From DATCRE01 sp035493595 (GTDB taxonomy: Bacteria; Bacteroidota; Bacteroidia; Cytophagales; Cyclobacteriaceae), in NCBI GenBank assembly GCA_035493595.1, contig DATJHZ010000435.1:1-25351 (forward strand): a stretch of 25,351 nucleotides of DNA, read 5' to 3'. The notes under the pieces were generated by a model. It was not told where the DNA came from. It saw only the letters and a list, made by a program, of their open reading frames with translations, and made no database searches. The translations under genes and the position numbers were made by a program. This document shows, piece after piece, positions 1-7,988 of the stretch (positions are counted from its first letter, which is position 1; every line of letters begins with the position of its first letter).

Positions 1-2241
1 ACTCGGAGTGACGGCCTTTATTATTACGCAAAGAATCGGTTGTACAGATTAGATGGAGATGATGGTTTGCCTGACCTTTTTATCTATGATCTTATGGAGG
101 ATAATAACGGTTCTGTTTGGGCAGGTACTGACGGTGGTGCAGTTCGATGTACGCTTAAGGATACGAAAGCGAGCGTAGAAGTTTTTAATTCAGACGATGG
201 ATTACCGGATAACATTATTAAGAAATTAGTCCTCCATGATGAGAGCTCCATCTGGATGGCTACGGAAGATCATGGAATACTTGAATTTAATCCTCTTACT
301 AAAAAATGGATTTCAAAAATTAAGTATGAACCTCACTATGGCACTATAACAGATTTTATAATGACAAAAGAGCAGGTATGGGTGTCAACTTCTCAACTTG
401 GTCTTATTGTATTTGATCGCAAAAATGATCAGACCAAGATCTACACACCGCATACCACGCCAGACCTCACATCTATTATGTCAATTCTTGATGACGTAGA
501 AGGAAACATCTGGATAGGTACAAAAACGGGAGTTACCAGATGCAACGGAGACCGCGTTGAATTTATTTCAGATCTCGGTGGCTCTCAGAATAGCAACGTT
601 CTGGCTATGACTTTCGATCAAACCAATACATTGTGGTTTTCCACCAGTGAAGGTTTGTTCAAAAGATCCATTGAAAAGGGGAGTGCTATTATTAAAGATC
701 AACTGGCAGGAACCAGATTTCAGCAGTATACTATCATAAGTTTGTATACCGACCATTACGGCTATATCTGGGCCGGACTGTTTGGCGAAGGCTTGCTTCG
801 TATCAATCCTAAGACTGGCAAGATCACTTATTTGAACAAAGAACTAAGGAATGGTAATGTGCTAAATATTACGGGGAAAGATAATGTAGTCTGGCTGGCT
901 ACACTTGGAGGTGGTGTTAAAATTACTATTCAAGGTGAGAAGCTGGATGTAAAGAATTACACCAGTGAAGATGGTTTGATATCAGACTATATCTACCAGG
1001 TATTTATTGATAGTAAAGATCGTGTATGGTTTGCAACAGATGGAAAAGGTGTGGACATGTTAGATGCTCAAGGCTTCCATCATTTTGAAAAAGATTTTGC
1101 AACAAAGGTTGTTTACGGTTTTGCTGAAGATTCCAAATCTGCAATATGGACCAACGTACAGGGAGAAGGATTGTATAAATTTGATGCCACTAGATTTGTT
1201 CCATTAAGTGAAACGAAACTTCGTGATAACAGCATCAGTGCTTTCTCTTCTACAGATGCTGGTAATATTATTGTCATGAATGAGCTTGGTATTGATTTCA
1301 TCAATGTAGAATTAAATAAAGTTCGCCCACTTACCGATGAGGCTAACATGAGCTCTCGAAAAGGAAATCTTAATGCAATAGCTAAAGGTCATTATGGAAG
1401 AATCTATTTTGGTACTGATGCAGGAATTGTATCGTGCTCGGGAGCAACTGAGGCTTCATCACCTAAACCATTTATTGACAAATTAAAAATCCTCAATGAG
1501 GAATCATTACCTGTTAATAACCTCATACTTGCTTATGACCAGAATAATGTAACCATAAATTATCACGGTTTTTGGTATCAGAATCCTGAGGAATTAAATT
1601 ATAAGTATACATTAATCAATTACGATCAGGAGTGGATCAACACAGGCGACAGATCAGTAACATATTCAAGTTTACCGCCTGGTGACTATACCTTTCATGT
1701 TATGGTTTCTGCATCAGAAGATTTTGACAATGCTTCTGAAGTAACATACCACTTCATAATCACGCCGCCATTCTGGCGAACTAATTCATTCTATGTAGGA
1801 ACGTTAATGCTTATTGTTTTTCTGGGATACTCTTATCTTAAATTCAGAGAGCGTAAACTTATCCGTGATAAGAGAATTCTGGAAGAGAAAGTTGTTGAAC
1901 GCACCCGCGAAATTCAAATGAAGACAGAAGAAATTAATGCTCAAGCTGAAGAGATCAGAGGCATTAATGAGAACCTGGAAATGCTTGTGCAGGAACGTAC
2001 TCGCGAACTGGAGAAAAAAAATAAGGCTCTTGAAGAGTCAGCTTTCATTATAGCGCATGAACTTCGCGCACCTGTAGCCAGTATTCTGGGGTTAATTAAT
2101 TTAATTTCGAAGACAGAGTTAGACAGTAAAGAAAAAGAGATTGTCAATCACATGAACGACTCTGCAGAAAAACTCAACTCTATTGTTCGAACAATAACCA
2201 AGGCTATTGAGAAAGGTGATAGTTTCACCAAATTTAATTAA
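1..2241 (+). CDS. Propeller/Y_Y_Y sensor protein with C-terminal HisKA domain, 5' end missing
   Basis: The frame is open from base 1, so the start lies upstream; the TTG at base 40 is only an internal codon. Bases 1 to about 1440 encode repeated two-component-regulator propeller blades, seen as recurring motifs such as VWAGTDGG, IWIGTKTG, VWFATDGKG and IWTNVQGEG. A Y_Y_Y domain follows at about 1540-1770 (YKYTLINYDQEW, LPPGDYTFHV), then one membrane segment at about 1789-1845 and a charged coiled coil. The protein ends in a HisKA-type segment (FIIAHELRAP), with the likely phosphoacceptor histidine at 2056-2058. In this architecture the propeller and Y_Y_Y part senses a ligand in the periplasm. 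About 60 residues after the histidine the protein stops, with no N, G1 or G2 boxes of a HATPase_c domain. It therefore probably cannot use ATP itself and may be phosphorylated by, or dimerise with, another kinase (inference). Propeller/HisKA identity is confident; biochemical activity is not. Confidence 0.85.
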   Translation, partial: TRSDGLYYYAKNRLYRLDGDDGLPDLFIYDLMEDNNGSVWAGTDGGAVRCTLKDTKASVEVFNSDDGLPDNIIKKLVLHDESSIWMATEDHGILEFNPLTKKWISKIKYEPHYGTITDFIMTKEQVWVSTSQLGLIVFDRKNDQTKIYTPHTTPDLTSIMSILDDVEGNIWIGTKTGVTRCNGDRVEFISDLGGSQNSNVLAMTFDQTNTLWFSTSEGLFKRSIEKGSAIIKDQLAGTRFQQYTIISLYTDHYGYIWAGLFGEGLLRINPKTGKITYLNKELRNGNVLNITGKDNVVWLATLGGGVKITIQGEKLDVKNYTSEDGLISDYIYQVFIDSKDRVWFATDGKGVDMLDAQGFHHFEKDFATKVVYGFAEDSKSAIWTNVQGEGLYKFDATRFVPLSETKLRDNSISAFSSTDAGNIIVMNELGIDFINVELNKVRPLTDEANMSSRKGNLNAIAKGHYGRIYFGTDAGIVSCSGATEASSPKPFIDKLKILNEESLPVNNLILAYDQNNVTINYHGFWYQNPEELNYKYTLINYDQEWINTGDRSVTYSSLPPGDYTFHVMVSASEDFDNASEVTYHFIITPPFWRTNSFYVGTLMLIVFLGYSYLKFRERKLIRDKRILEEKVVERTREIQMKTEEINAQAEEIRGINENLEMLVQERTRELEKKNKALEESAFIIAHELRAPVASILGLINLISKTELDSKEKEIVNHMNDSAEKLNSIVRTITKAIEKGDSFTKFN

Positions 2242-2673
2242 TCAGATATCGATGTGATAAACATCAGTATCATTACGAGCAATGTGCCGTACACAGAATC
2301 CACCAGGCTGTGGTATTTCTTCTACCAGATCAAATTGTTTACATGATTTGGGAAGGCCAGAAAATACTAGCAGAAAATGAAACATGATGCCTCCTGGTAT
2401 TACGGTCCAGGCAGGTGCCATGGAAATGTTTTCGGCATGTACCAGTTGAGCTTTCGCACCGGATGACTGATCAATTAGAAAAGTTGTTTTCCAGATACGG
2501 ATAAGCATTTCTTCAGCAAGGTTATCAAAATAACAATGCACATAAACGAATGAATCTTCCAGGGAAGAGGGAGAGATGGACGTTAGTATTTCAACATCGA
2601 CTTCTGGCTTGGTTCGAACCGGTGGCTCCTGAATGCTTCCCACAACATTGAAATTATAGACGTGAAGATGCAA
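2242..2673 (-). CDS. Uncharacterised small protein, convergent with the sensor gene
   Basis: A 143-residue reading frame on the minus strand whose stop codon directly abuts the stop of the upstream sensor gene. I do not recognise a named family. The sequence is globular with no signal peptide or membrane span. The C-terminal half contains LPKSCKQFDLVEEIPQPGGF and ends RNDTDVYHIDI, which reads like a folded, conserved beta-rich protein and not a chance frame. The start is unclear: no ATG lies in the frame before the upstream stop at 2716-2718. TTG at 2673 and GTG at 2643 are both possible, and GTG 2643 would give about 133 residues. Function unknown. Confidence 0.6.
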   Translation of the reverse strand: MHLHVYNFNVVGSIQEPPVRTKPEVDVEILTSISPSSLEDSFVYVHCYFDNLAEEMLIRIWKTTFLIDQSSGAKAQLVHAENISMAPAWTVIPGGIMFHFLLVFSGLPKSCKQFDLVEEIPQPGGFCVRHIARNDTDVYHIDI

Positions 2674-3006
2674 ATCTCGTTTCTTTCTTTCAGAGAGACA
2701 AGCCTTAAGAAATTCTTAAGATTCTTGAACGGTCATCAATGAAGGCAGCTTTTAATGTTCAGGTTCTGCTACAACTCTGTCTCTCCTTGCCTGCGATAAA
2801 GTACTACAATCGAATGAAGCTTGAAATTTATCACGTTTTGGAATCGAACTTTCGGATTTTTGGTATCTTGAGGCCTGTTTCTTGCTGCCTTCTATTAACT
2901 AATTGAAAGAGAGCTAGATGTAGAAAGCAGAATACCTTAATCTCAGAAAATTTAAAATAAGATTGTTATGAGATTTTGCTGAGATGGAATTTAAAAATTG
3001 AGTAGC
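2674..3006. other. 333-base non-coding gap between the minus-strand gene and etfB
   Basis: This divergent intergenic region should hold promoters for the minus-strand gene and for etfB. It contains a 17-base palindrome near the minus-strand gene (2704-2720) and a 55-codon frame at 2739-2906 that I do not accept as a gene. I see no convincing TAnnTTTG box in front of etfB, no RNA gene and no repeat. Confidence 0.5.
2704..2720. promoter_or_regulatory. Palindrome CTTAAGAA-A-TTCTTAAG, possible operator
   Basis: Perfect 8-base inverted arms around a single A, 31 bases upstream of the TTG start of the minus-strand gene. Perfect two-fold symmetry with no T-tract suits a dimeric DNA-binding protein better than a terminator. 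Chance occurrence in AT-rich DNA cannot be excluded. Confidence 0.3.
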
Positions 3007-3744
3007 ATGAAAATATTAGTTTGCATTTCACACGTACCTGACACCACCTCTAAAATCAACTTTGTTGAAAACAATACAAAGTTCGATAGCAACGGAGTTC
3101 AATTTATAATCGGCCCGTATGATGACTACGCTTTGGCCAGAGCCATTGAATTAAAAGAAGCCAGTGGTGCTACTGTTACGGTATTGAATGTAGGACTTGC
3201 TGATACAGAGCCAACTATACGTAAAGCATTAGCTATCGGGGCTGATGATGCGATTCGTGTGAATGCCGAACCTGTGGATTCACTTTTTGTAGCTTCTCAA
3301 ATTGCTGAACACACAAAAGGAGTAGGGTACGATCTTATTCTGATGGGACGTGAATCTATTGACTTTAATAGCGGCGTTGTGCATAGCCTTGTAGGCGAGT
3401 TACTGGGTATGCCATCAATCTCTCCGGTAATGAAATTGGATATTGTTGGATCGGCTGCTAAACTTTCTCGCGAAATAGAAGGTGGCAAAGAATCGCTGGA
3501 GCTTAATCTTCCTTTTGTTGCTGGATGTCAGGAGCCAATAGCGGAATGGAAAATTCCTAACATGCGTGGCATCATGTCCGCACGTACAAAACCTTTAAAA
3601 GTAGTTGAAGCCAGTGCAGTGAGCAGTGGTGTTAAACTTCAAAAATATGAATTGCCTCCTGCCAAAGGTTCTGTTAAAATGATTTCTGCTGACAACGTGC
3701 AGGAGTTGGTAAGTTTGTTAAAGAACGAGGCAAAAGTAATTTAA
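3007..3744 (+). CDS. etfB: Electron transfer flavoprotein beta subunit
   Basis: EtfB pairs with EtfA to carry electrons, usually from acyl-CoA or other flavin dehydrogenases towards the quinone pool, in the cytoplasm. The 245-residue product begins MKILVCISHVPDTTSKI, a typical family N-terminus. It shows the adenine-nucleotide-binding-like ETF fold: GPYDDYALARAIELKE near residue 37 and LMGRESIDFNSGVVHSLVGELLGMP near the middle, which matches the family's G-x-x-x-I-D-x-x-S-G segment. I chose ATG 3007 over the in-frame TTG at 2998 because it gives the standard EtfB N-terminus. etfA follows 34 bases downstream, so the two are almost certainly co-transcribed. This is the short Bacteroidota-type ETF; its exact dehydrogenase partner cannot be told from this window. 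Confidence 0.95.
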   Translation: MKILVCISHVPDTTSKINFVENNTKFDSNGVQFIIGPYDDYALARAIELKEASGATVTVLNVGLADTEPTIRKALAIGADDAIRVNAEPVDSLFVASQIAEHTKGVGYDLILMGRESIDFNSGVVHSLVGELLGMPSISPVMKLDIVGSAAKLSREIEGGKESLELNLPFVAGCQEPIAEWKIPNMRGIMSARTKPLKVVEASAVSSGVKLQKYELPPAKGSVKMISADNVQELVSLLKNEAKVI

Positions 3745-3778
3745 GAACATATTCTTCAACCTATATAATTTACATACA

Positions 3779-4732
3779 ATGGCCATTTTAGTTTTTGTAG
3801 AAAGTGCTGAGGGTAAAATCAAGAAGACCTCAATAGAGGCAGTTTCATATGCGCATGCTATGGGCGGTGGCGTAACTGCTATTGCATTGGGCAGCGTTGA
3901 TAAAGCAGAGTTGGAGAATTTAGGAAAATACGGTGCTCAAAAAGTTTTGCACGTTGCTGATGAGAGACTTAATCAGGGACTCATTCAGGCATATGCATCA
4001 GTTTTATCAAAAGCATTTAAAGATGAAAATGCTGATATTCTTGTGTTAGCAAACTCTTCATTGGGAACGCCAGTGGCTGCTAAAGTTGCCATTCAGGCCG
4101 GTGCGAGTTTGGCCACTAATGTGGTGGAGCTTCCTAATACATCGTCAGGTTTTGTTGTTAAAAAGAGCATCTATACTGGTAAAGCTTTTTCGCTGGTTGA
4201 ACTTAGCAATGCAAAAAAGGTGATTGCCATCCGAAAAAATGCTGCCGAGATCAAAGAAGTAGGGAGTCCCGCGAGCGTAACTCCATATTCTGTTACTCTT
4301 TCAGATGCAGACTTTTCAACAAAGATTACGGCAACAGAGAAGGCAACCGGAGAGATTTTACTTCCTGAAGCCAATATTGTAGTATCTGGTGGCAGAGGCA
4401 TGAAAGGCCCCGAACATTGGGGAATTCTGGAAGATCTGGCGAAATCACTGCATGCAGCAACAGGCTGTAGCAAGCCAGTATCTGACCTGGGTTGGAGACC
4501 TCACCATGAACACGTAGGCCAGACAGGTGTTAAGGTAGCGCCGCAATTATACATTGCCATCGGAATTTCAGGTGCCATACAGCATCTTGCTGGTGTTAAT
4601 TCATCCAAGTATATTGTTGTTATTAATAAAGATCCGGAAGCGCCATTTTTTAAAGCAGCAGATTATGGTATCGTTGGCGATGCCTTTGACGTTGTACCTA
4701 AATTAACGGAAGCCATAAAAGCGTTGAAATAG
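3779..4732 (+). CDS. etfA: Electron transfer flavoprotein alpha subunit
   Basis: EtfA binds the redox-active FAD of the ETF heterodimer. The 317-residue protein has the N-terminal ETF fold (MAILVFVESAEGKIKK) and the diagnostic C-terminal FAD domain: VVSGGRGMKGPEHW, then SDLGWRPHHEHVGQTG, APQLYIAIGISGAIQHLAG and INKDPEAPFFKAADYGIVGD. These match the FAD-binding signature in order and spacing, and the length is normal for the family. The start is ATG 3779; no strong Shine-Dalgarno sequence is visible, as usual in this phylum. It follows etfB closely. The next gene begins 76 bases later on the same strand. Confidence 0.96.
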   Translation: MAILVFVESAEGKIKKTSIEAVSYAHAMGGGVTAIALGSVDKAELENLGKYGAQKVLHVADERLNQGLIQAYASVLSKAFKDENADILVLANSSLGTPVAAKVAIQAGASLATNVVELPNTSSGFVVKKSIYTGKAFSLVELSNAKKVIAIRKNAAEIKEVGSPASVTPYSVTLSDADFSTKITATEKATGEILLPEANIVVSGGRGMKGPEHWGILEDLAKSLHAATGCSKPVSDLGWRPHHEHVGQTGVKVAPQLYIAIGISGAIQHLAGVNSSKYIVVINKDPEAPFFKAADYGIVGDAFDVVPKLTEAIKALK

Positions 4733-4808
4733 TTTTCCAGGAACTGTGTGCGTTAGGGTATTTATTGTAAGTTAGTTTAATGAAAATCAAGCCTGGAAAG
4801 AATTAGCA

Positions 4809-5414
4809 GTGAGTGTGAAAAAAATCAAATTAGAAATATTAGGGCTTTCCTCAAGTCAATCTCAGACAGGATCGTTTGCTTTAGTCCTTGGCGAAACCGA
4901 AGGTAACAGAAGACTCCCCATCATCATTGGAATGTTTGAGGCTCAAGCTATTGCTATCGAGATCGAAAAAATTATCCCTAACCGGCCGATGACGCATGAT
5001 CTGTTTAAAGCCTTTGCGCTAAACTATCATTTTACGGTAGAGGAGATCATTATTTCTGATTTAAAAGAGGGTGTATTCTTTGCCAAGATTCTTTGTTCAG
5101 ATGGCTTGAAGAAAATAGAAGTAGACGCACGCCCATCAGATGCTATTGCTATCGGGTTACGATTCGACTCGCCAATATATACTTATGAGAATATCCTGGC
5201 AGAAGCAGGTATTGTTTTGACAGATGAAGTTGAAGAAGAAAAAGCAGAATCTAAATCTGAAGTAAAAGCCAAAGTAAAGAAAGAGTCTACCAAGAAAGAT
5301 GACTTTAAAAACTACTCTGTTGAAAAGCTCAATGAACTTCTAAAAGATGCTATCGACAAGGAAGACTATGAACGCGCAGCCAAAATACGCGATGAACTAA
5401 GCAAACGAAATTAA
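4809..5414 (+). CDS. Bifunctional nuclease (BFN/DUF151) family protein with C-terminal UVR motif
   Basis: A 201-residue protein. Residues 1 to about 135 form the BFN (DUF151) domain: GSFALVLGETEGNRRLPIIIG, then HDLF and the conserved VDARPSDAIAIGLRF. A Lys/Glu-rich linker follows (about residues 140-165). The last 35 residues form a UVR-type helical hairpin (LNELLKDAIDKEDYERAAKIRDEL), as found in UvrB, UvrC and McsA. Plant and some bacterial BFN proteins have been reported to have nuclease activity, but the role of this short bacterial form is uncertain. The start is GTG at 4809 or GTG at 4815; no ATG fits. It lies downstream of etfA on the same strand and could be read through from etfBA. 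Domain identity is firm; biological role is not. Confidence 0.88.
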   Translation: MSVKKIKLEILGLSSSQSQTGSFALVLGETEGNRRLPIIIGMFEAQAIAIEIEKIIPNRPMTHDLFKAFALNYHFTVEEIIISDLKEGVFFAKILCSDGLKKIEVDARPSDAIAIGLRFDSPIYTYENILAEAGIVLTDEVEEEKAESKSEVKAKVKKESTKKDDFKNYSVEKLNELLKDAIDKEDYERAAKIRDELSKRN

Positions 5415-5437
5415 GCTTCTCACTTCTTTTTCCGATC

Positions 5438-5462
5438 AAGTCAGCAATCACACTGCTGATTT
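5438..5462 (+). terminator. Weak hairpin after the BFN gene
   Basis: The arms TCAGCA (5441-5446) and TGCTGA (5454-5459) can extend to about nine pairs with one G-U, around a seven-base loop. It lies 24 bases after the BFN stop. There is no long T-tract, so it is at best a weak terminator or mRNA 3' end structure. Confidence 0.3.
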
Positions 5463-5650
5463 ATGAGTTAACAGAATCCTATACTATTCTTCCATTCCTG
5501 GTATGTAGCCGATAGTGATGTCCTTTTGATTTCTTTCACGCCAAACGCTAAAAATCGGCGTTTATTTCTATCCATACTAGCCTCAGATTTAGTAACTTTA
5601 GTTAATGACAAGTTAACCTAAAGCGATAGTTTTTAACCACCATTAAAAAT

Positions 5651-6841
5651 ATGAGACCCTTATTTATTATTCTCTTCCTGGCCGTGACTGCAAGTTCAGT
5701 ATTGGCTCAAAAAGATATTCAAAAGAAAATTCAGACGCAGTTTATTGATGCTGCTAATGGTTCAGTTATTGAAATTCCTGAAGGTCATTTTACACTAGAC
5801 GCAAGCTTGTGGCTTGACGGCAAAAAAGATGTTGTTATAAAAGGTGCAGGCCAGGATAAAACAGTTTTGAGTTTTCTGGGCCAGATCTCAGGCGCTGAAG
5901 GAATTAAAGTTACAAATGCAACCAACATCACCATTCAGGATCTCACCGTTCAAAATACAAAAGGTGATGGTGTAAAAACACAATTAGTGGAAGGCATAAC
6001 TTTTCAGAACGTTAAAGCTGAGTGGACAAATAATGGTAAAGCTGAGAATGGAGGCTATGGATTATATCCTGTTCAATGCACCAATGTATTGATAGACCAT
6101 TGCTCAGCAGTGGGAGCAAGCGATGCGGGCATTTACGTAGGACAATCAAAAAATATCATCGTTAGAAATTCAAAAGCTTACATGAATGTTGCCGGTATTG
6201 AAATCGAAAATTCATGGTATGCCGATGTTTACGAGAATGAAGCCTTTAATAACACTGGTGGAATTCTTGTTTTCGACCTTCCTGATCTCATCCAAAAAGA
6301 AGGTGGTTATGTACGTGTTTTCAAAAACTATGTTCATGATAATAATCACATAAACTTTGCACCAAAAGCAAACACAGTTGGTAAAGTTCCGCAAGGCACA
6401 GGCTTGATGGTATTGGCCACAAGGCACGTTGAATTGTTTGACAATAGGATTATAAACAACATTACGGTTGGTACTGCTGTTGTGAGCTACTACATCACAG
6501 AGAATCCTATAAATGATAAAAGTTATAAACCATATCCGTCTGATATTTTTATTCATGACAATGAATATGAACGTCCGAATGTAAAAGCTACCAGCAAAGG
6601 TCGCATGGGTAAGTTGTTTAAATACAAATTACGCTTCGGTAAAAATGTTCCGCATATTCTTTATGATGGTATTGAAGATTCGAATAACAAAAATCGTAAT
6701 ATCTGTATCAGGAATAACAAAAATGAATCGTTCGTTAATATTGATGCAGGCAATAAATTCAAGAATAAATCCAGAGACATAAAAGCTTATGATTGTGAAC
6801 AGTCGCCAATCACTCCGGTTGTGCTTAGTTCAGTAAACTAG
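5651..6841 (+). CDS. Secreted parallel beta-helix repeat protein (TIGR03805-like)
   Basis: A 396-residue exported protein. Residues 1-19 are a signal peptide ending SSVLAQ. The rest is a right-handed parallel beta-helix with repeated short strands, such as ITIQDLTVQNTKGDGVK, NVLIDHCSAVGASDAGIYVG, NIIVRNSKAYMNVAGIEIEN and HVELFDNRIINN. The segments GLYPV, ASDAGIYVGQS, NVAGIEIEN and GGILVFDLP resemble the family known as TIGR03805 (family knowledge from memory, not a search). That family typically sits beside a cytochrome-like partner, which is present here 34 bases downstream. Beta-helix proteins often act on polysaccharides, but no catalytic residues can be assigned here. The role is therefore open; periplasmic or outer-surface location is inferred from the signal peptide. 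A TAACTTTA box at 5593-5600 resembles a -7 element. Confidence 0.88.
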   Translation: MRPLFIILFLAVTASSVLAQKDIQKKIQTQFIDAANGSVIEIPEGHFTLDASLWLDGKKDVVIKGAGQDKTVLSFLGQISGAEGIKVTNATNITIQDLTVQNTKGDGVKTQLVEGITFQNVKAEWTNNGKAENGGYGLYPVQCTNVLIDHCSAVGASDAGIYVGQSKNIIVRNSKAYMNVAGIEIENSWYADVYENEAFNNTGGILVFDLPDLIQKEGGYVRVFKNYVHDNNHINFAPKANTVGKVPQGTGLMVLATRHVELFDNRIINNITVGTAVVSYYITENPINDKSYKPYPSDIFIHDNEYERPNVKATSKGRMGKLFKYKLRFGKNVPHILYDGIEDSNNKNRNICIRNNKNESFVNIDAGNKFKNKSRDIKAYDCEQSPITPVVLSSVN

Positions 6842-6875
6842 TTGGCTTATTACTTCTGTTTTTTAATATTATCCA

Positions 6876-7919
6876 ATGAAGATTCTGGTTGGTTTAGGCA
6901 TGTTGGTAAGTCTCTTTTCTTTTATAAGTCTTAAAGAGAATAACACTTTTCAGCGCAAAGATAAATTGTCTGAGTATGGATTTTTTTCAGGTAATCTTGC
7001 CAGTCTTAATCCTGCGGAAGGTATATTGATCTATAACTTAAACACGCCATTGTTTAGTAACTATGCTGAAAAATTACGATTCATCAAGTTACCCCAGGGC
7101 AGTAGCGCACAATACAATGACTCTGTCACATTTGAATTCCCGATAGGTACAGTATTTATAAAAAATTTTTATTATCCATTTGATTTCAGAAAGCCAGAGA
7201 AGGGGAGAGTAATTCTTGAAACGCGTTTGCTTGTTCATGAAGAGGAGGGGTGGACTGCATATCCTTATATCTGGAATGAAGAACAGACCGAAGCGATCTA
7301 TGATCCCGCAGGAGAAACAAAAAGCATTTCATACATTGATGCCGCAGGTAAAAAAATAACGACACCCTATGTGATTCCAAACAAAAATCAGTGCAAGGGA
7401 TGTCACATCAGAAATCAGGTAATGGTGCCTATCGGTCCGTCGGCAAGACAACTTAATCGCGATATCAAGTATGAAAATAAAACTGAGAATCAGCTTAAGC
7501 ATTGGGTTGAGTCTGGTCGATTAAGCGGAGTGCCAGATGTGAATGCAATACCCAAATTAGCGGTATGGAATGAGCAGGCATCAGGTACACTTAACAACAG
7601 AGCAAGAGCATACCTGGATGCTAATTGTGGCCATTGTCATAATCGTTTAGGGCCCGCCAGCACGTCTGGTTTATTTCTTGATATTACGGAAAAAGATCCG
7701 GCTCATTTGGGTGTCAATAAATCACCCGTAGCAGCGGGTAGAGGTGCAGGCGAATTTCAATTTGATATTGTGCCAGGTCAGCCACATAAATCAATCCTTG
7801 TATTTCGTATGAATACCAATGATCCTGCTATAGCCATGCCCGAAATTGGTCGTGAACAAATTCATAAAGAAGGCCTTGCACTAATTGAAGAATGGATCAG
7901 GAAAAATGATTTTAACTGA
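6876..7919 (+). CDS. Diheme c-type cytochrome-like protein (SO_2930/TIGR03806-like)
   Basis: A 347-residue protein with a hydrophobic N-terminal export signal (residues 3-19) and no lipobox cysteine. It has two haem-attachment motifs, CKGCH at residues 173-177 and CGHCH at 251-255, so it probably carries two c-type haems in the periplasm. The N-terminal part (LSEYGFFSGN, NTPLFSNYAEKLRF) and the context PYVIPNKNQC and AYLDANCGHCH match my memory of the SO_2930 (TIGR03806) family. The gene sits 34 bases after the beta-helix gene on the same strand, the family's recurring arrangement. Electron donor, acceptor and substrate are unknown; a redox enzyme working on a partner-bound substrate is one guess. 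Start ATG 6876 is well placed for the signal peptide. Confidence 0.85.
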   Translation: MKILVGLGMLVSLFSFISLKENNTFQRKDKLSEYGFFSGNLASLNPAEGILIYNLNTPLFSNYAEKLRFIKLPQGSSAQYNDSVTFEFPIGTVFIKNFYYPFDFRKPEKGRVILETRLLVHEEEGWTAYPYIWNEEQTEAIYDPAGETKSISYIDAAGKKITTPYVIPNKNQCKGCHIRNQVMVPIGPSARQLNRDIKYENKTENQLKHWVESGRLSGVPDVNAIPKLAVWNEQASGTLNNRARAYLDANCGHCHNRLGPASTSGLFLDITEKDPAHLGVNKSPVAAGRGAGEFQFDIVPGQPHKSILVFRMNTNDPAIAMPEIGREQIHKEGLALIEEWIRKNDFN

Positions 7920-7988
7920 TTTGAATAGATTTACTTTTTATAGTGCTTACTCAACCGTAAATTTCTTCGATCTAAGGCTCACTATTGA

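Noticed and set aside
2242..2700. Frameshifted HATPase domain downstream of the sensor gene
   Set aside because: No N, G1 or G2 box is visible in any plus-strand frame, and the opposite strand carries a better gene candidate.
2739..2906. 55-codon frame starting with ATG (MKAAFNVQVL...) in the gap before etfB
   Set aside because: Composition is irregular, with no recognisable motif or promoter; a frame this short is expected by chance.
4734..4799. Inverted repeat TTTCCAGG / CCTGGAAA between etfA and the BFN gene
   Set aside because: The arms are only eight bases and 50 bases apart with no T-tract; likely chance.
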